Below are positions 1-10,800 of a DNA stretch of 64,000 nucleotides, one piece after another (the stretch's first letter is position 1; each line of letters begins with the position of its first letter). The notes beneath the pieces were generated by a model. That model made no database searches and was not told the origin of the DNA. It saw only the letters and a program-made list of their open reading frames with translations. This DNA is from Spirosoma rigui (GTDB lineage Bacteria; Bacteroidota; Bacteroidia; Cytophagales; Spirosomataceae), in contig NZ_CP020105.1 of assembly GCF_002067135.1 (NCBI RefSeq), positions 806,001 through 870,000 on the forward strand. Direction: 5' to 3'. Both the position numbers and the translations under genes were made by a program.

Positions 1-2783
1 TAAGATCCGTTGCGGTCGAAATCATTGCTGTACATCCGGGCGGGTTCATTCACCGACGCTACCATCCGGCTGTTCAGCCCGAGATTGCCCATCACAAAAT
101 CCAGATCTCCGTCGTGGTCAAGGTCGACCGCCCGAATCGAGTTCCACCAACCGCCGGTTTTGGCCAGCACCTCGGAGTCCAGGCGCTCAAACCCTTTCCC
201 CGCTTTGTTCTTCAGTACCGTAATGGGCATCCAGTCGCCAACCAGCACCAGGTCAGGATAGCCGTCGTTATCGATATCAGCCCAGACGGCGTCTTTGACC
301 ATGCCAATCTCGGCAGAAAACGGGATGAGTTCTTTCGTTGCCTTACGGAAGTTGCCCCGGTCGTTGACCAGCAGGAGTTGCTCGGGGTTTTTACCGTACT
401 CGCCCGAGATCATCCGCCCCCCCACAAACAGGTCCAGGTCGCCGTCGCGGTCAAAGTCGGCAGCCGCCACGCAGGAGTTATTATCTCCGCTACGGGGTTG
501 GGTGTTGTCCCAAACGAACGTACCCTTGCCATCGTTGCGAAACAGGCGATCAGTCAGGGCTGTCGGATCGTTGAATTCATTCCCCCCCGTTGCGACGTAC
601 AGGTCCAGATCTTTGTCGCCGTCGGCATCAAAGAACGTAGCAGCTACGTCTTCGGAATAGAGAGCATCGAGCAGGAACGGTTGCTTCTGGGCGACAAAGA
701 CACCAGATGCCTGCTGGATGTACAGCGATCGGGGCATGTTGGCGGCTCCGCCCAGAAATACATCGTCCAGACCATCGCCGTTGACGTCGCCCACGGCCAG
801 CGCCGGGCCTTCGCGTGAGAGCATCTGCTTGAGCATACCATCGCGGTTGTAATCGACGAAATCGTTTTCTTTATGCTCGTAGTTTAGCCGCATAGGACCC
901 GTCACATCGGTAAACAACCGGTTTGCCAACGGAGCGTCGTCGGTGAACGTAGCAGTCTGATCGGCATTTTTCTCCACCAGCGTGAGTGTCGTATTGGCTT
1001 TCGGCGTCCGGATAACCTGCTTGCTGTCGGTAGGCCAGATCACCGTCAGTGAGTCGATGGCGGGGCTGTCGCCCAGGCCAAACACCATCGTCAAATCGAC
1101 CGACGACTCGAAGCCCCGGTTGGGCATCTGCTGTAAATACTGCGTTTCAGGCTTGCCGTCGGCGCCCTTCCGATACACATATACCTTGGCACCAATAGCA
1201 TTGGGATTACGGCCGGAGCCGTTCAGTTTCACGCGCAGAAAATTCTTCTTCCGCTTATCGACGGAGGTGTTCCTGTAGATCGACACGGCCGCATTATTGT
1301 TGTTAACGACCAAGTCCAGATCGCCGTCATTGTCCAGATCGCCGTAGGCCGATCCGTTGGAAAAGCTGGGTTCGCCCAACCCCCATTCGGCCGCTTTGTT
1401 CTCATACTGCATCCCGTTACCCGTATTCCGGAAAGCATAGTTGGGCAGCGGGCTGGACCCCATTTTATTGACGTACTCTTTGTAGTCGAATTTCTTGGTC
1501 CCTTCAATCATCGATTGCAGGTCGGGGTTATCGGCCAGGAAAGCTACGTAATCCTGATCGGTAAGATCTTTCAGGATGCCATTGGCCACGAAAACATCCT
1601 TCCGCCCGTCCATGTCCATATCAAACAGCAGCGCCCCCCAGCTCCAGTCGGTAGCGCTGGTTCCCGCCATCCGGCCGATCTCGGAAAATGTACCGTTGCC
1701 GTTGTTGAGGTGCAGCATATTGCGCGAATCCTGGAAAAAGAAATCCCGTGACTCTTTCAACTGATTGGTCTCGTAGCTGTCGAACGACGTAGTGGTTTTA
1801 AGCCGATAGTCGTCGTCGGGCAGCATATCCGTCACAAAAATATCGAGGTTACCGTCGTTGTTGACGTCGGCAATATCGGCCCCCATGGAAGCCAGACTGG
1901 TATGGCCCATCTGGTTCTCGATGTCTTCTTTGAACGTACCGTTTTTCTGATTGATGTACAGGTAGTCGCGCTCGTAAAAATCATTGGAGATGTAAATATC
2001 CGGCCAGTTGTCGTTGTTGACATCGCCGATGGTTATGCCCAGCCCAAACCCGATCAGGCTGCCGTAGATACCCGCTTCGGCGCTGACATCGGTAAAGGGT
2101 TTATCGGGGCCTTCGTTCCGGAACAGTTTGTCGCCCCCGAGTTTATCGCGGGTATCGCGCATGTTGGCGAACCCCAGCCGGTCCATTGGCGTAAAACTGT
2201 TGTTGAGCAGGTACATGTCCAGGTCGCCATCGCGGTCATAGTCGAAGAAGGCTGCGTGGGTAGAGAAGCCCCCATCGACCAGCCCATACGCGGCCGCTTT
2301 TTCGGCAAATACGGGTATGCCGTTCCGAACACCCTGGTTCATGTAAAGCTGATTTCCCCGCCCGTCGCGGCTCCCCGAGTTGCAGACGTAGATGTCGAGT
2401 CGCCCATCGCCGTTGACATCGGCAAAGGTGACCCCCGTCGACCAGAACTTTTTGCCGAGGATACCCGCCTTCTCGGTCACGTCCTCGAATTTTATGCCCT
2501 CACCCGGCCGGGTCCGGTTCAGGTACAGCTTGTTGGCTTCGAAATTTGATGTCAGGAACAGGTCAGGCAACCCGTCGTTGTTCACATCGCCAATGGCCAC
2601 GCCCCCCCCGTTGTAGAAGTTGCGGTAGTTGAAAATATTGAAGTCTTTCTTATCCAGGCTCCGATTCACGAAGTCAACCCCCGTTTCGGTAGCGGGTAAC
2701 GAGTCAAATAGCGGATCAGGGTCGTTACTGCACGACCATAGCCCCCAGATGCCAAGCACCATCAGGCCTATTTTCTTATTCAT
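1..2783 (-). CDS. FG-GAP/VCBS repeat lipoprotein with ASPIC/UnbV domain (3' end outside window)
   Basis: The reading frame is open from the ATG at 2783 to the left edge (about 927 codons seen), so the C-terminus is missing. The N-terminus MNKKIGLMVLGIWGLWSC is a lipoprotein signal with the acylated Cys at about 18. Many Ca-binding FG-GAP loops of the form DxNxDGxxD follow (for example GDVNNDGLPDLF, DYDRDGDLDMYL, DLDNDGDLDLVVN), then an ASPIC/UnbV segment ending in FGLG and VIWP, then a second set of FG-GAP loops. The family is predicted to form two beta-propellers on the cell surface; its exact role is not known. The start codon overlaps the stop of the upstream gene as ATGA, which points to translational coupling. 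It contains the peptide FNIFNYRNFYNGGG, also present in the protein at 16966-20325, so these two are closer to each other than to the gene at 2780-6031. Function in glycan or nutrient uptake is inferred from the SusCD linkage only. Confidence 0.9.
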   Translation of the reverse strand, partial: MNKKIGLMVLGIWGLWSCSNDPDPLFDSLPATETGVDFVNRSLDKKDFNIFNYRNFYNGGGVAIGDVNNDGLPDLFLTSNFEANKLYLNRTRPGEGIKFEDVTEKAGILGKKFWSTGVTFADVNGDGRLDIYVCNSGSRDGRGNQLYMNQGVRNGIPVFAEKAAAYGLVDGGFSTHAAFFDYDRDGDLDMYLLNNSFTPMDRLGFANMRDTRDKLGGDKLFRNEGPDKPFTDVSAEAGIYGSLIGFGLGITIGDVNNDNWPDIYISNDFYERDYLYINQKNGTFKEDIENQMGHTSLASMGADIADVNNDGNLDIFVTDMLPDDDYRLKTTTSFDSYETNQLKESRDFFFQDSRNMLHLNNGNGTFSEIGRMAGTSATDWSWGALLFDMDMDGRKDVFVANGILKDLTDQDYVAFLADNPDLQSMIEGTKKFDYKEYVNKMGSSPLPNYAFRNTGNGMQYENKAAEWGLGEPSFSNGSAYGDLDNDGDLDLVVNNNNAAVSIYRNTSVDKRKKNFLRVKLNGSGRNPNAIGAKVYVYRKGADGKPETQYLQQMPNRGFESSVDLTMVFGLGDSPAIDSLTVIWPTDSKQVIRTPKANTTLTLVEKNADQTATFTDDAPLANRLFTDVTGPMRLNYEHKENDFVDYNRDGMLKQMLSREGPALAVGDVNGDGLDDVFLGGAANMPRSLYIQQASGVFVAQKQPFLLDALYSEDVAATFFDADGDKDLDLYVATGGNEFNDPTALTDRLFRNDGKGTFVWDNTQPRSGDNNSCVAAADFDRDGDLDLFVGGRMISGEYGKNPEQLLLVNDRGNFRKATKELIPFSAEIGMVKDAVWADIDNDGYPDLVLVGDWMPITVLKNKAGKGFERLDSEVLAKTGGWWNSIRAVDLDHDGDLDFVMGNLGLNSRMVASVNEPARMYSNDFDRNGS

Positions 2784-5700
2784 TGATTTCTAGTCTTTCG
2801 TGCTGGTTTACCAGCGGGGCCGCTAAAGGTCAGCGCTTGCTGGCCATTCACTCCAACGATTAATTGATTACCCGCTTTTTTGATGTCCCGTACGTCGCCC
2901 CGCACATACAAGCCCGTTTTTTCGGGCGATACCTCCGTAAATTCCCAGTTACCCTTATTGCTAAGCACCAGCCCGTGGTTAGCATCGATCTTGCCAATGC
3001 GCAGCCGCATTCGTGAGTTATTGCCCATCAGGAGCAGATCCGTTGTACCGTTCCGGTCAAAATCGTCGGTCAGGATGGCGTAAACCGGGGCGGCCTGCGC
3101 CGGGAGGGGCAGCGCATGCGGCACCAGCGTCCCCGACTTGTTCTCTAAAACGATCGTTTGCAGCTCGGTGATGCGTTTGGACTTGGCTTGTTTGAGCTGC
3201 TGGGCGTCGAAGCAGTTCGTCAGTGACGCATCGGCATACGCTTTGTAGGTCGTGAACCGTTTCCGCAGCGTTGGCACCTGCTCACATAGCTCATCACGCG
3301 AATAGGCGGGATACACAGTCCCCTGCACGGCATAGCTCATAAAAAAGTCGAGCGTACCGTTCAGGTCGAAGTCGTCGTAGGTAAGCGTAGCAGGTAGTTC
3401 CTCACTGGCCTTCACGGGTGTATTCAGCCCCAGATTGCCTAGAATAAGGTCCGCATCTCCATCACCGTCGAGATCCGCCTTTTCGATGCGGTTCCACCAG
3501 CCCGCCAGACTTTCGTAGACAGTCTGGTGTTCAGCAGAGAATTTCCCTTGCTGATTAAGCAGAACTGTTACGGGCATCCACTCCCCTACTAGTACCAGAT
3601 CAGACCAGCCATCGGCATCGATATCCAGTACGGCCGCATCCGACACCATGCCCAGGCGGCCCAGCATTTGCCGGGTGAAATTGGCTTTACCGTCGTTGAT
3701 CAGCAGGAAGCTTTCGTCATCGGCCGGAAAACGAAATGGTTTCACAAAGCCACCCACGAATAAATCCAGGTCGCCGTCGCGGTCAACGTCGATTACCTTG
3801 ACACAACTGCCATTTTCGCTCTCCTGCGGTAGTGTTCTGGGCACAAAACTACCGTTTACGTTCAGCCAGAGCTGGTCTTGTTTCAGCGTCGGTTCATTCA
3901 CTGCGTATCCACCGTTCACGACGTACAGGTCGACTTGCTTATCCCCGTTGAAATCGGCCAGCACCGCATCGGCATTGGCCGATCCGCCCAAACCGGGCAG
4001 TGGCTGCTGACTGAACGCGCCCGTTGATTGCCGTACAAATAACCCACCCGCCTGCCGGGCACTGCCGCAAATAAACACATCGTCCTGCCCGTCGGCATTC
4101 ACGTCACCAGTCGCCATTCGGGGTCCGGTAGCGGTATACTGCATGGGTAGCAAAATCTGCCGGTCAAAACTATTTGTTGAGTCAATCCGATGCACAAAGT
4201 CAGGCCCCGTTGCCGTGCTGAACAGCGTCTTAGCCGCCACCAGCGGTTGGGTCGGTGATCCGGGTGTTGACTGTTTATAGTCGATGGTGAGCACCTGATT
4301 CACCGCTACACCGCCAAGCGTCTGTGTTCGACCATCTGGCCAGTCAATGCGGACCTGCACCGGCTTAGCGTCGTTGCCCAGTCCAAATACCATTCTCCCA
4401 TGGCTGCATGACTCAAATCCCCGCGTGGGATAATATTCCTGCTTCTGCCGCTGGTCACCGGTGATAACGGTTACACTGGCGCCAATCCCGAACGGGTTGG
4501 CGGTTGCTCCCTTCAGGTTAATGCTCAGGTAAGCCGCTTCTGCCGTTTCACGGCTTGTATTACGGTAGATACGTGCCGTCTCGTTGAGGTTGTTGGTGAT
4601 AATTTCCAGATCTCCATCGTTATCCAGATCGGCATACGCGCAGCCATTCGATACGGTAGGTTCACCAAACCCCCAGCCCACCTGTTCGTTGGTAAAGGTC
4701 AGGTCTTGGTTGTTCCGGAATATATAGTTTCGGGTGGGAGTCGACGGCATCTGTCGAATCTGCTCCAGCACGGGCCGTCCGGTCAGCTCCGCTTCGTCGG
4801 AGAACTTGATAAAATCGGCGTTGGTGAAGTCGCGCAGTATACCGTTGCTTATGAACACATCTTTAAATCCATCCAGATCAAAATCGGCCAGGACAACACC
4901 CCAACTCCAGTCGGTAGCCGACACGCCTGCCAGTTGCCCCACTTCGGCAAACTGCCCGTTCGGCTGCTGAATCTGCAGCATATTACGCATGTTCTGATGC
5001 CAGAAGCCGTTCTGCAACTGAGCCTGGTATACGTTCCAGTTGTCGGGCCAGGGTAAGGTTTTCTGCCGGGCGTTACTTTCCGGCATCATGTCGAGCGTCA
5101 TAATATCCGGGCGGGCATCATTGTTCAGATCGGCCACGTCGGCTCCCATGGCCGAGTAAGACGTGTGGTCGACCCGCTCGCGGAGTTCGTCCCGAAAGGC
5201 CGGACCAGCCGGGTTTATTCCCTGCTGGTTAATGTAGCAGTAGTCGTCCTCAACGAAGTCATTGGTCACGTAGATGTCGGGCCAGCCATCCCCATTGATA
5301 TCCGACACGGCGCAGCTCAGCCCGAAACCAAGGGCGTTACCGCGAATACCGGCAGCCTCCGACACATCAACGTAGTGGCCCCCTTCATTCCGGAATAATT
5401 TGTCGCCTGCGTTGGCATCGCGTTCGTACCGCATCACAGCCGCTTCTTTCCGCTGGTAGTTCTTCAGGTTATGGTTGATCAGAAAGCAGTCCAGATCCCC
5501 GTCGCGGTCGTAGTCGAAGAAGGTAGCCTGCACGCCATAGCCTGCATCGGCCAGGCCGTACTCCGGTGCCCGGTCGGTAAAGGTGAGGTTATGATTGTTG
5601 ATAAAGAGCTGGTTTCGGCGCAGCGAATCGGGACGCAATCCCGAATAACAGATGTAGATATCGAGCCAGCCATCGGCATTGACATCGGCCAGGGTAACAC

Positions 5701-6031
5701 CGGTTTTCCACCCCCCCGCCCGGCCAGCAATACCCGCTTTCGCCGAAGCTTCCGTGAATGAAAGTTCACCTTTGTTGACGTATAGCTTGTTTGCCGACTG
5801 ATTACCGGTGAAGATCAAGTCGGTCAGCCCGTCGTTGTTGAGATCGCCGGCGGCTACGCCCCCACCATTGTAGAAATATTCAAAGGCCAGTACATTCTCC
5901 TGTTCGGTTTCCTGAAGCTGGTTTACGAAAGTGACGCCCGTTGTGTTCGGGTTCGTTTTTTCGAAAAGAGGAGGCTTCTCCGAGCAGGCAAGCAGGAAGA
6001 GGCAGTACAAGCAGGCAAGGTACGGTTTCAT
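2780..6031 (-). CDS. FG-GAP/VCBS repeat lipoprotein with ASPIC/UnbV domain
   Basis: This encodes 1083 residues. I chose the ATG at 6031 rather than the upstream in-frame ATG at 6085 because it gives a clean lipoprotein signal (MKPYLACLYCLFLLAC, Cys 16). FG-GAP calcium loops fill residues of about 60-500 (GDLNNDGLTDLI, DVNADGWLDIYI, DYDRDGDLDCFL, DINGDGWPDIYV). An ASPIC/UnbV-like segment follows, with RGFESCSHGRMVFGLG and RIDWPDGRTQTL, and then a second propeller (DVNADGQDDVFI, DVDRDGDLDLFV, DLDGDGDADLIL). This is the architecture of CRTAC1-like proteins that often sit beside SusC/SusD in Bacteroidota; their biochemical role is unknown. The gene lies 138 bases after susD, separated by a terminator-like hairpin, and overlaps the next gene by four bases (ATGA). 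Its N-terminal motif (ENVLAFEYFYNGGG) marks a different subfamily from the other two such proteins in the window. Confidence 0.92.
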   Translation of the reverse strand: MKPYLACLYCLFLLACSEKPPLFEKTNPNTTGVTFVNQLQETEQENVLAFEYFYNGGGVAAGDLNNDGLTDLIFTGNQSANKLYVNKGELSFTEASAKAGIAGRAGGWKTGVTLADVNADGWLDIYICYSGLRPDSLRRNQLFINNHNLTFTDRAPEYGLADAGYGVQATFFDYDRDGDLDCFLINHNLKNYQRKEAAVMRYERDANAGDKLFRNEGGHYVDVSEAAGIRGNALGFGLSCAVSDINGDGWPDIYVTNDFVEDDYCYINQQGINPAGPAFRDELRERVDHTSYSAMGADVADLNNDARPDIMTLDMMPESNARQKTLPWPDNWNVYQAQLQNGFWHQNMRNMLQIQQPNGQFAEVGQLAGVSATDWSWGVVLADFDLDGFKDVFISNGILRDFTNADFIKFSDEAELTGRPVLEQIRQMPSTPTRNYIFRNNQDLTFTNEQVGWGFGEPTVSNGCAYADLDNDGDLEIITNNLNETARIYRNTSRETAEAAYLSINLKGATANPFGIGASVTVITGDQRQKQEYYPTRGFESCSHGRMVFGLGNDAKPVQVRIDWPDGRTQTLGGVAVNQVLTIDYKQSTPGSPTQPLVAAKTLFSTATGPDFVHRIDSTNSFDRQILLPMQYTATGPRMATGDVNADGQDDVFICGSARQAGGLFVRQSTGAFSQQPLPGLGGSANADAVLADFNGDKQVDLYVVNGGYAVNEPTLKQDQLWLNVNGSFVPRTLPQESENGSCVKVIDVDRDGDLDLFVGGFVKPFRFPADDESFLLINDGKANFTRQMLGRLGMVSDAAVLDIDADGWSDLVLVGEWMPVTVLLNQQGKFSAEHQTVYESLAGWWNRIEKADLDGDGDADLILGNLGLNTPVKASEELPATLTYDDFDLNGTLDFFMSYAVQGTVYPAYSRDELCEQVPTLRKRFTTYKAYADASLTNCFDAQQLKQAKSKRITELQTIVLENKSGTLVPHALPLPAQAAPVYAILTDDFDRNGTTDLLLMGNNSRMRLRIGKIDANHGLVLSNKGNWEFTEVSPEKTGLYVRGDVRDIKKAGNQLIVGVNGQQALTFSGPAGKPARKTRNQ

Positions 6032-6112
6032 TACTACGGCAAACGGAGAAAAAAGCGTATAAGTGCCGACAGGGTGACTTGGCATTAGCTAAAAACAATG
6101 TCTTTATAAGTC

Positions 6113-6144
6113 AAAAACGGCAACCCGTATGGGCTGCCGTTTTT
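6113..6144 (-). terminator. Terminator-like hairpin between susD and the FG-GAP gene
   Basis: A 14-bp stem with one mismatch (AAAAACGGCA.CCC paired with GGG.TGCCGTTTTT) closes on a GTAT loop. On the minus strand the right arm ends in a run of T. It lies directly after the susD stop, so it probably trims transcription into the two downstream FG-GAP lipoprotein genes rather than ending the whole operon. Confidence 0.6.
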
Positions 6145-6169
6145 GCTAGTCATCTGAACAAAACTTAGC

Positions 6170-7723
6170 TTAGTAACCGGCGTTCTGCTTCAGGTTCGGG
6201 TTTGAATCGATAGCCCGCTGGGGGATCGGGAACAGGGCCCGGCTTTCAGGCGATGCCTGCGACCGTTGATCAACCGGAGCGTTGAACGTACCAAAACGAA
6301 TCTGGTCGGTCCGGCGCACACCTTCCCAATACAACTCAAAACCGCGCTCAGCCAGAATAGCTTTATCGTCGATCGGCGTTTTAGCGGCTACACCGCGAAT
6401 CGCCCGCAGGCCGTTCACGATCGAAGCGGCCGTTTCACCGGTCGGATCAGTACCACCCCGCGCGATTGCTTCGGCTTTCATCAGCAGTGCATCAGCATAC
6501 CGGAAGAAGATATAGTCGGTACCGATGTTATCGAAGTTGCCGGGTTGTGGCAGGTACTTGATAACCCGAATACCTTTGGCTTCGGTTGCGTAGTTGATGT
6601 TGATGTCCGGCGTGAAAATCAGGGGAGCGCCACCACGCTCTTTCAGCGGCTGACCTTTCGCATCCGTTTGCTGACCGGCCAGGAAGCCGGCTCTCACACC
6701 GATTACATCCGTTACACCGGGAATTGCCTTGCCCAACCGCTCATCGGCTTTGTCGAAGCTGTTGTAGAAATCAGCCAGTGTTGTAAAGCCGTTCCATCCG
6801 CTTGGCGGCTGGCTGTAGTGCAGCGTCATGTAATACCGGTTCCGAACACTACCTACGTCGGTACCCTGTGGCTTGTTGATCGTAAAGATCAGCTCTTTCG
6901 AGCGGCTCCGGTTCTCCCAGTGGAAGTTATCGAAGTAAGCCCCTTTAGGTTGCAGGCTATATCCACCACCCGCTTTCAGCGCATTGATGTACTGAATGGC
7001 CTTGTCCATATCCGCTTTGGCGAAAGTAAACGGACCGGCTGGCTTGGTAGGGTCGTTTTTATAAACGGCCTTGTTCAGATACATCTTCGCCAGCAGGAAC
7101 TGAGCAGCTCCTTTAGATGCCGCCGTTGCAGCACCATACGGAAGAACAGCTTCGGCCGCTTCCAGATCCTTAATGATGAAATCAGTAGCCTCCGACCGGG
7201 TAAATACCTTAGGGTTAGCCTCCAGATTGTCGGTTACCTCACGGAAGGGCACCTGCCCATAGAGATCAACCACATAGTGCATAAAGAAGGCACGCAGGAA
7301 CTGCGCTTCTGCTTTAACCCGCGCTGAAGCATTCGGGGCCGATACAACCTGTGTGGCCCGGAATACGGCAGAGTTCATTGCATCCCAGGCATTGGCTACC
7401 TGTTCGTGCGAGGGATCCCAGGTATGCTGGTGCAGCTTACGCCAGACACCGAAGTCATCCCAGTCAGTACCCCGGGTGGGGCCCATCATTTCATCCGATG
7501 GGTGCTCTTCCAGCGCGTAAACACCACCCTGATCGGCCAGGCCGTTCAGTGATGTGTATACACCACGCAGGGCAGCGGTCGGGTCGAGCTGCACATCACT
7601 CGCCAGCCCGGAATCGGAAGATATGCCATCAAGAACCTTGTCTTCCAGGTTCGTACAACTTGCCGCTGCCAGAAGCAGCGTAGCAAGGGGCAAACCAAGC
7701 GACTTGAACCTTATCGTCTTCAT
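6170..7723 (-). CDS. RagB/SusD family outer-membrane lipoprotein
   Basis: This 517-residue protein is a surface lipoprotein that caps the SusC channel and binds the substrate. The N-terminus shows a lipobox ending LLAAASC (Cys 23). The body has the SusD-like helical (TPR) part, including AEAQFLRAFFMHYVVDLYGQ with the family's typical RAF.Y..L..L/YGQ pattern, and ends in the usual R..LFPIPQ.AIDSNPNLKQN.GY. It follows susC by 113 bases on the same strand and is paralogous to the SusD at 14720-16216 (shared GVWR.L.QHTWD and HYSQPPSGWNGFTTLADFY-like stretches). The substrate cannot be read from the sequence: no glycoside hydrolase or peptidase is linked inside the module. Confidence 0.95.
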   Translation of the reverse strand: MKTIRFKSLGLPLATLLLAAASCTNLEDKVLDGISSDSGLASDVQLDPTAALRGVYTSLNGLADQGGVYALEEHPSDEMMGPTRGTDWDDFGVWRKLHQHTWDPSHEQVANAWDAMNSAVFRATQVVSAPNASARVKAEAQFLRAFFMHYVVDLYGQVPFREVTDNLEANPKVFTRSEATDFIIKDLEAAEAVLPYGAATAASKGAAQFLLAKMYLNKAVYKNDPTKPAGPFTFAKADMDKAIQYINALKAGGGYSLQPKGAYFDNFHWENRSRSKELIFTINKPQGTDVGSVRNRYYMTLHYSQPPSGWNGFTTLADFYNSFDKADERLGKAIPGVTDVIGVRAGFLAGQQTDAKGQPLKERGGAPLIFTPDININYATEAKGIRVIKYLPQPGNFDNIGTDYIFFRYADALLMKAEAIARGGTDPTGETAASIVNGLRAIRGVAAKTPIDDKAILAERGFELYWEGVRRTDQIRFGTFNAPVDQRSQASPESRALFPIPQRAIDSNPNLKQNAGY

Positions 7724-7836
7724 TTTTTTAATGTATTATGTAAGTTATCGAACTGTGTCTTACCAGATGATCTTCCTCATAGTGAATAGCATACGTTTTG
7801 TTATACCATTCGGTTTTGACGAAACGCACCTACTTG

Positions 7837-10800
7837 TTAGAATCCAACGTTCAGACCCAGTGTAAATGTACGGGGTGTTGGAAACGCCGTGTAGTCGATA
7901 CCACGTGAAGGAACACCATCGATACTTTTGTTGGTATTCACTTCGGGGTCAAGACCGGTATATCCCGTGAAGAGCAGCAGGTTCTGGCCCGTCAGCGATA
8001 CGCGCAGGCTCTTGGCAAATCCACCCTGTGGGAGGTCGAACGTATAGCCGATGTTAGCATTGGACAAACGAACGAAATCGATCTTCTCCAGGAAACGCGT
8101 CGATGGCGAACCTACGTTCAGCGGATTTTCGGCGCTGGCAGCTACGTCTCTCGTTACGTTCCGGCCATTCCGCAGAATACCTTTCAGGAACAGGGCGTTG
8201 GCCGTGTTATTGTAGATATACGCACCAAACTGACCGTTGAAGAAAATGCTGGCCGACAGTTTACCGAACGTAAAGTTGTTGGTCAGACCCAGGTTGTACT
8301 TCGGAATCGGATTACCCACGATCGTGGCGAGGCCATTGTTGGCATAGGTAGCCACATTCTGAATTCCATCCGACGTTGTACCAAAGCCCGTGAACGTTGG
8401 CAGGTTGAACGAGAAGATAGAGTTCCCATCGCGGAACGTCTGCGCGTAAGCGCCCGACAGACCCTGACCGCTGATAGCGCCCGTGTTGATGTTGGTACTG
8501 CCGAAGTTCTTGATAGTGTTTTTCAGGAAAGTTGCGTTAGCCAGAATTTCCCAGCCAAACTTAGCCTTCTGAACTGCCTGGAACGCCACGCCCAATTCAA
8601 CACCATTGTTTATTACGTTGCCTGGCAGGTTGATAAACCGGTAAGTAACAGCAGCAGGCTGCGCGTAACGAACCTGGAACAGCAGGTCGGTCGTTGATTT
8701 ATAGAAGTAATCAATCGTACCCGACAAACGGCCTTTCAGCACCGTGAAATCAATACCGGCACCATACTGGGTGGTTTGCTCCCAGCGCAGGTTCGGGTTT
8801 GGGTTGTTGTTCTGCGTCAGCGAACCGTCGGTGTTAGCCGTGAACAGCACGCGTGATGCACCACCCTGAAAATCCTGGCTACCCGTAATACCGTAGTTCA
8901 GGCGCAGCTTCAGATCGTCGAATACATTTTTCGGAATGAAGCTTTCATTCGACAAACGCCAGGCTGCCCCTACCGATGGGAAGTAACCGTATTTGTTGTT
9001 TGCCCCGAAACGCGACGAACCATCGACCCGCAGCGTACCAGTCAGAATATACCGGTCAGCGATGTTGTAGTTCACCCGACCGAAATACGACTGCAGTTCG
9101 TTCTGGCTACGGTCAGAGCCGCCCAGGAACGCTTTGTTGTCGTTGTTGTTCACCCCGTCGATGTTATCAACCAGAGGAATACGATTCGTGGTAAAGAACT
9201 CGGCCCGGACAAAGTCACCCCGGTTTTCAAACTTCTGGTAAGAGAAACCCGCTACCGCGTCTAAGACACCGGGACCAACCGTCTTACCGTAATTCAGCGT
9301 GTATTCGATCAGACGCGACGTACGGTACCGGTTCTGGATATAGGCACGTCCGCGGTTGAAAGTATCGTTGAAACCACCCAGATTCGGGTCAATGCTCGTC
9401 CGGCGAACAGCTGACGAAGCATCAAGACCAAAGTTAATCTTTGCCGACAGACCGTCGAGGATACGCCAGGTACCCGATACGCTGGCCAGTGTCCGGTTAG
9501 TGTTACCGGTATCATCGATCAAATCCAGAATAGCGGCCGGGTTACGATAGTCACCGCTGTTGCGGGGATATGTTACGGTACCATCAGCATTCGTGACAGG
9601 CGGAGCGTAGTAGAATGATCCATCCGGATTGCGGACGGGGTTACTCGGGTTAGCCTGAATCATGGCACCGATCAGGTTACCCTGCGCACCGGCATTGTCG
9701 GTATTCAGAACGTAGGTGTCTTTGATACCCGACGTTGTGAGCGACAAGTCCAGCACAACTTTGTCGTTGAACAGTTCGTGGCTGGCGTTGATACGACCTA
9801 CCAGGCGCTGCAAAGCAGCTTTCTTGATGATACCCTGCTGATCGCTGTAGCCCACCGAGAACAGGTAACGCGTGTCCTGGTTACCACCACCGAAACTCAG
9901 GTTGTAGTTTTGTGAGATACTTGTCCGGAACACTTCTTTCTGCCAGTCTGTATTGGCACCCCGGTCAACCGCTGCGCGATCGCCACCAGCGGCTACTACC
10001 CCCGCTACAAACTCAGGTCCGTTCAACAGATCGTACCGGCGCAGGGGCGACGAGATGCTCGTTGATGCCGACAGGTTAACCTGCTGCGTACCTGCTTTAC
10101 CCCGCTTGGTCGTGATAAGAACGACGCCGTTAGCACCCCGCGAACCGTAAATAGCGGCCGACGATGCGTCTTTCAACACCGAAATATTTTCGATATCATT
10201 TGGGTTGAGGAAGTTAAGGGGGTTACGAGCGGATGTCGTACCACCACCAAAATCCTGACCGCCCGCGCTCACATCACCACCATCGAGGGGAACGCCATCG
10301 ATAACGTAGAGTGGATTACTGTTACTACGAACCGACGTAGAGCCGCGGATCTGGATATTGATACCCGCTCCTGGCTCACCGCTCGATGGTGTAATCTGTA
10401 CCCCAGCGGCACGGCCCTGCAGCAGTTGCTCAGGCGATGCGATAACGCCTTTGTTAAAGTCCTTTGGTCCGAGCGCAACAATACCACCTGTAATGTCTTT
10501 TTGCTTCTGCGTACCGTAGCCGACAACGACGACTTCCTGCAACGCTTTCGTATCATCGGCCAGCTGAACATCGACCGTAGCGCGGTTTCCAACGACAACT
10601 TCTTGCGTGGTATACCCGATAAAGCTAAACACCAGCGTTGCATTGTCGGCAACACCAGCCAGCGAGTAAGCACCGTCGGCATTTGTGTTAGCGCCCCGTG
10701 TGGTTCCTTTCACCTGAATACTTACTCCTGGCAAAGCAGATCCAGTGGCATCCGTGACTTTTCCGGTTACGGTACGCTCCTGAGCCCAGGCAGCCTGATT

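Noticed and set aside
6266-7327. Plus-strand open frame of 353 codons opposite susD
   Set aside because: It is antisense to a typical SusD and has no protein-like features.
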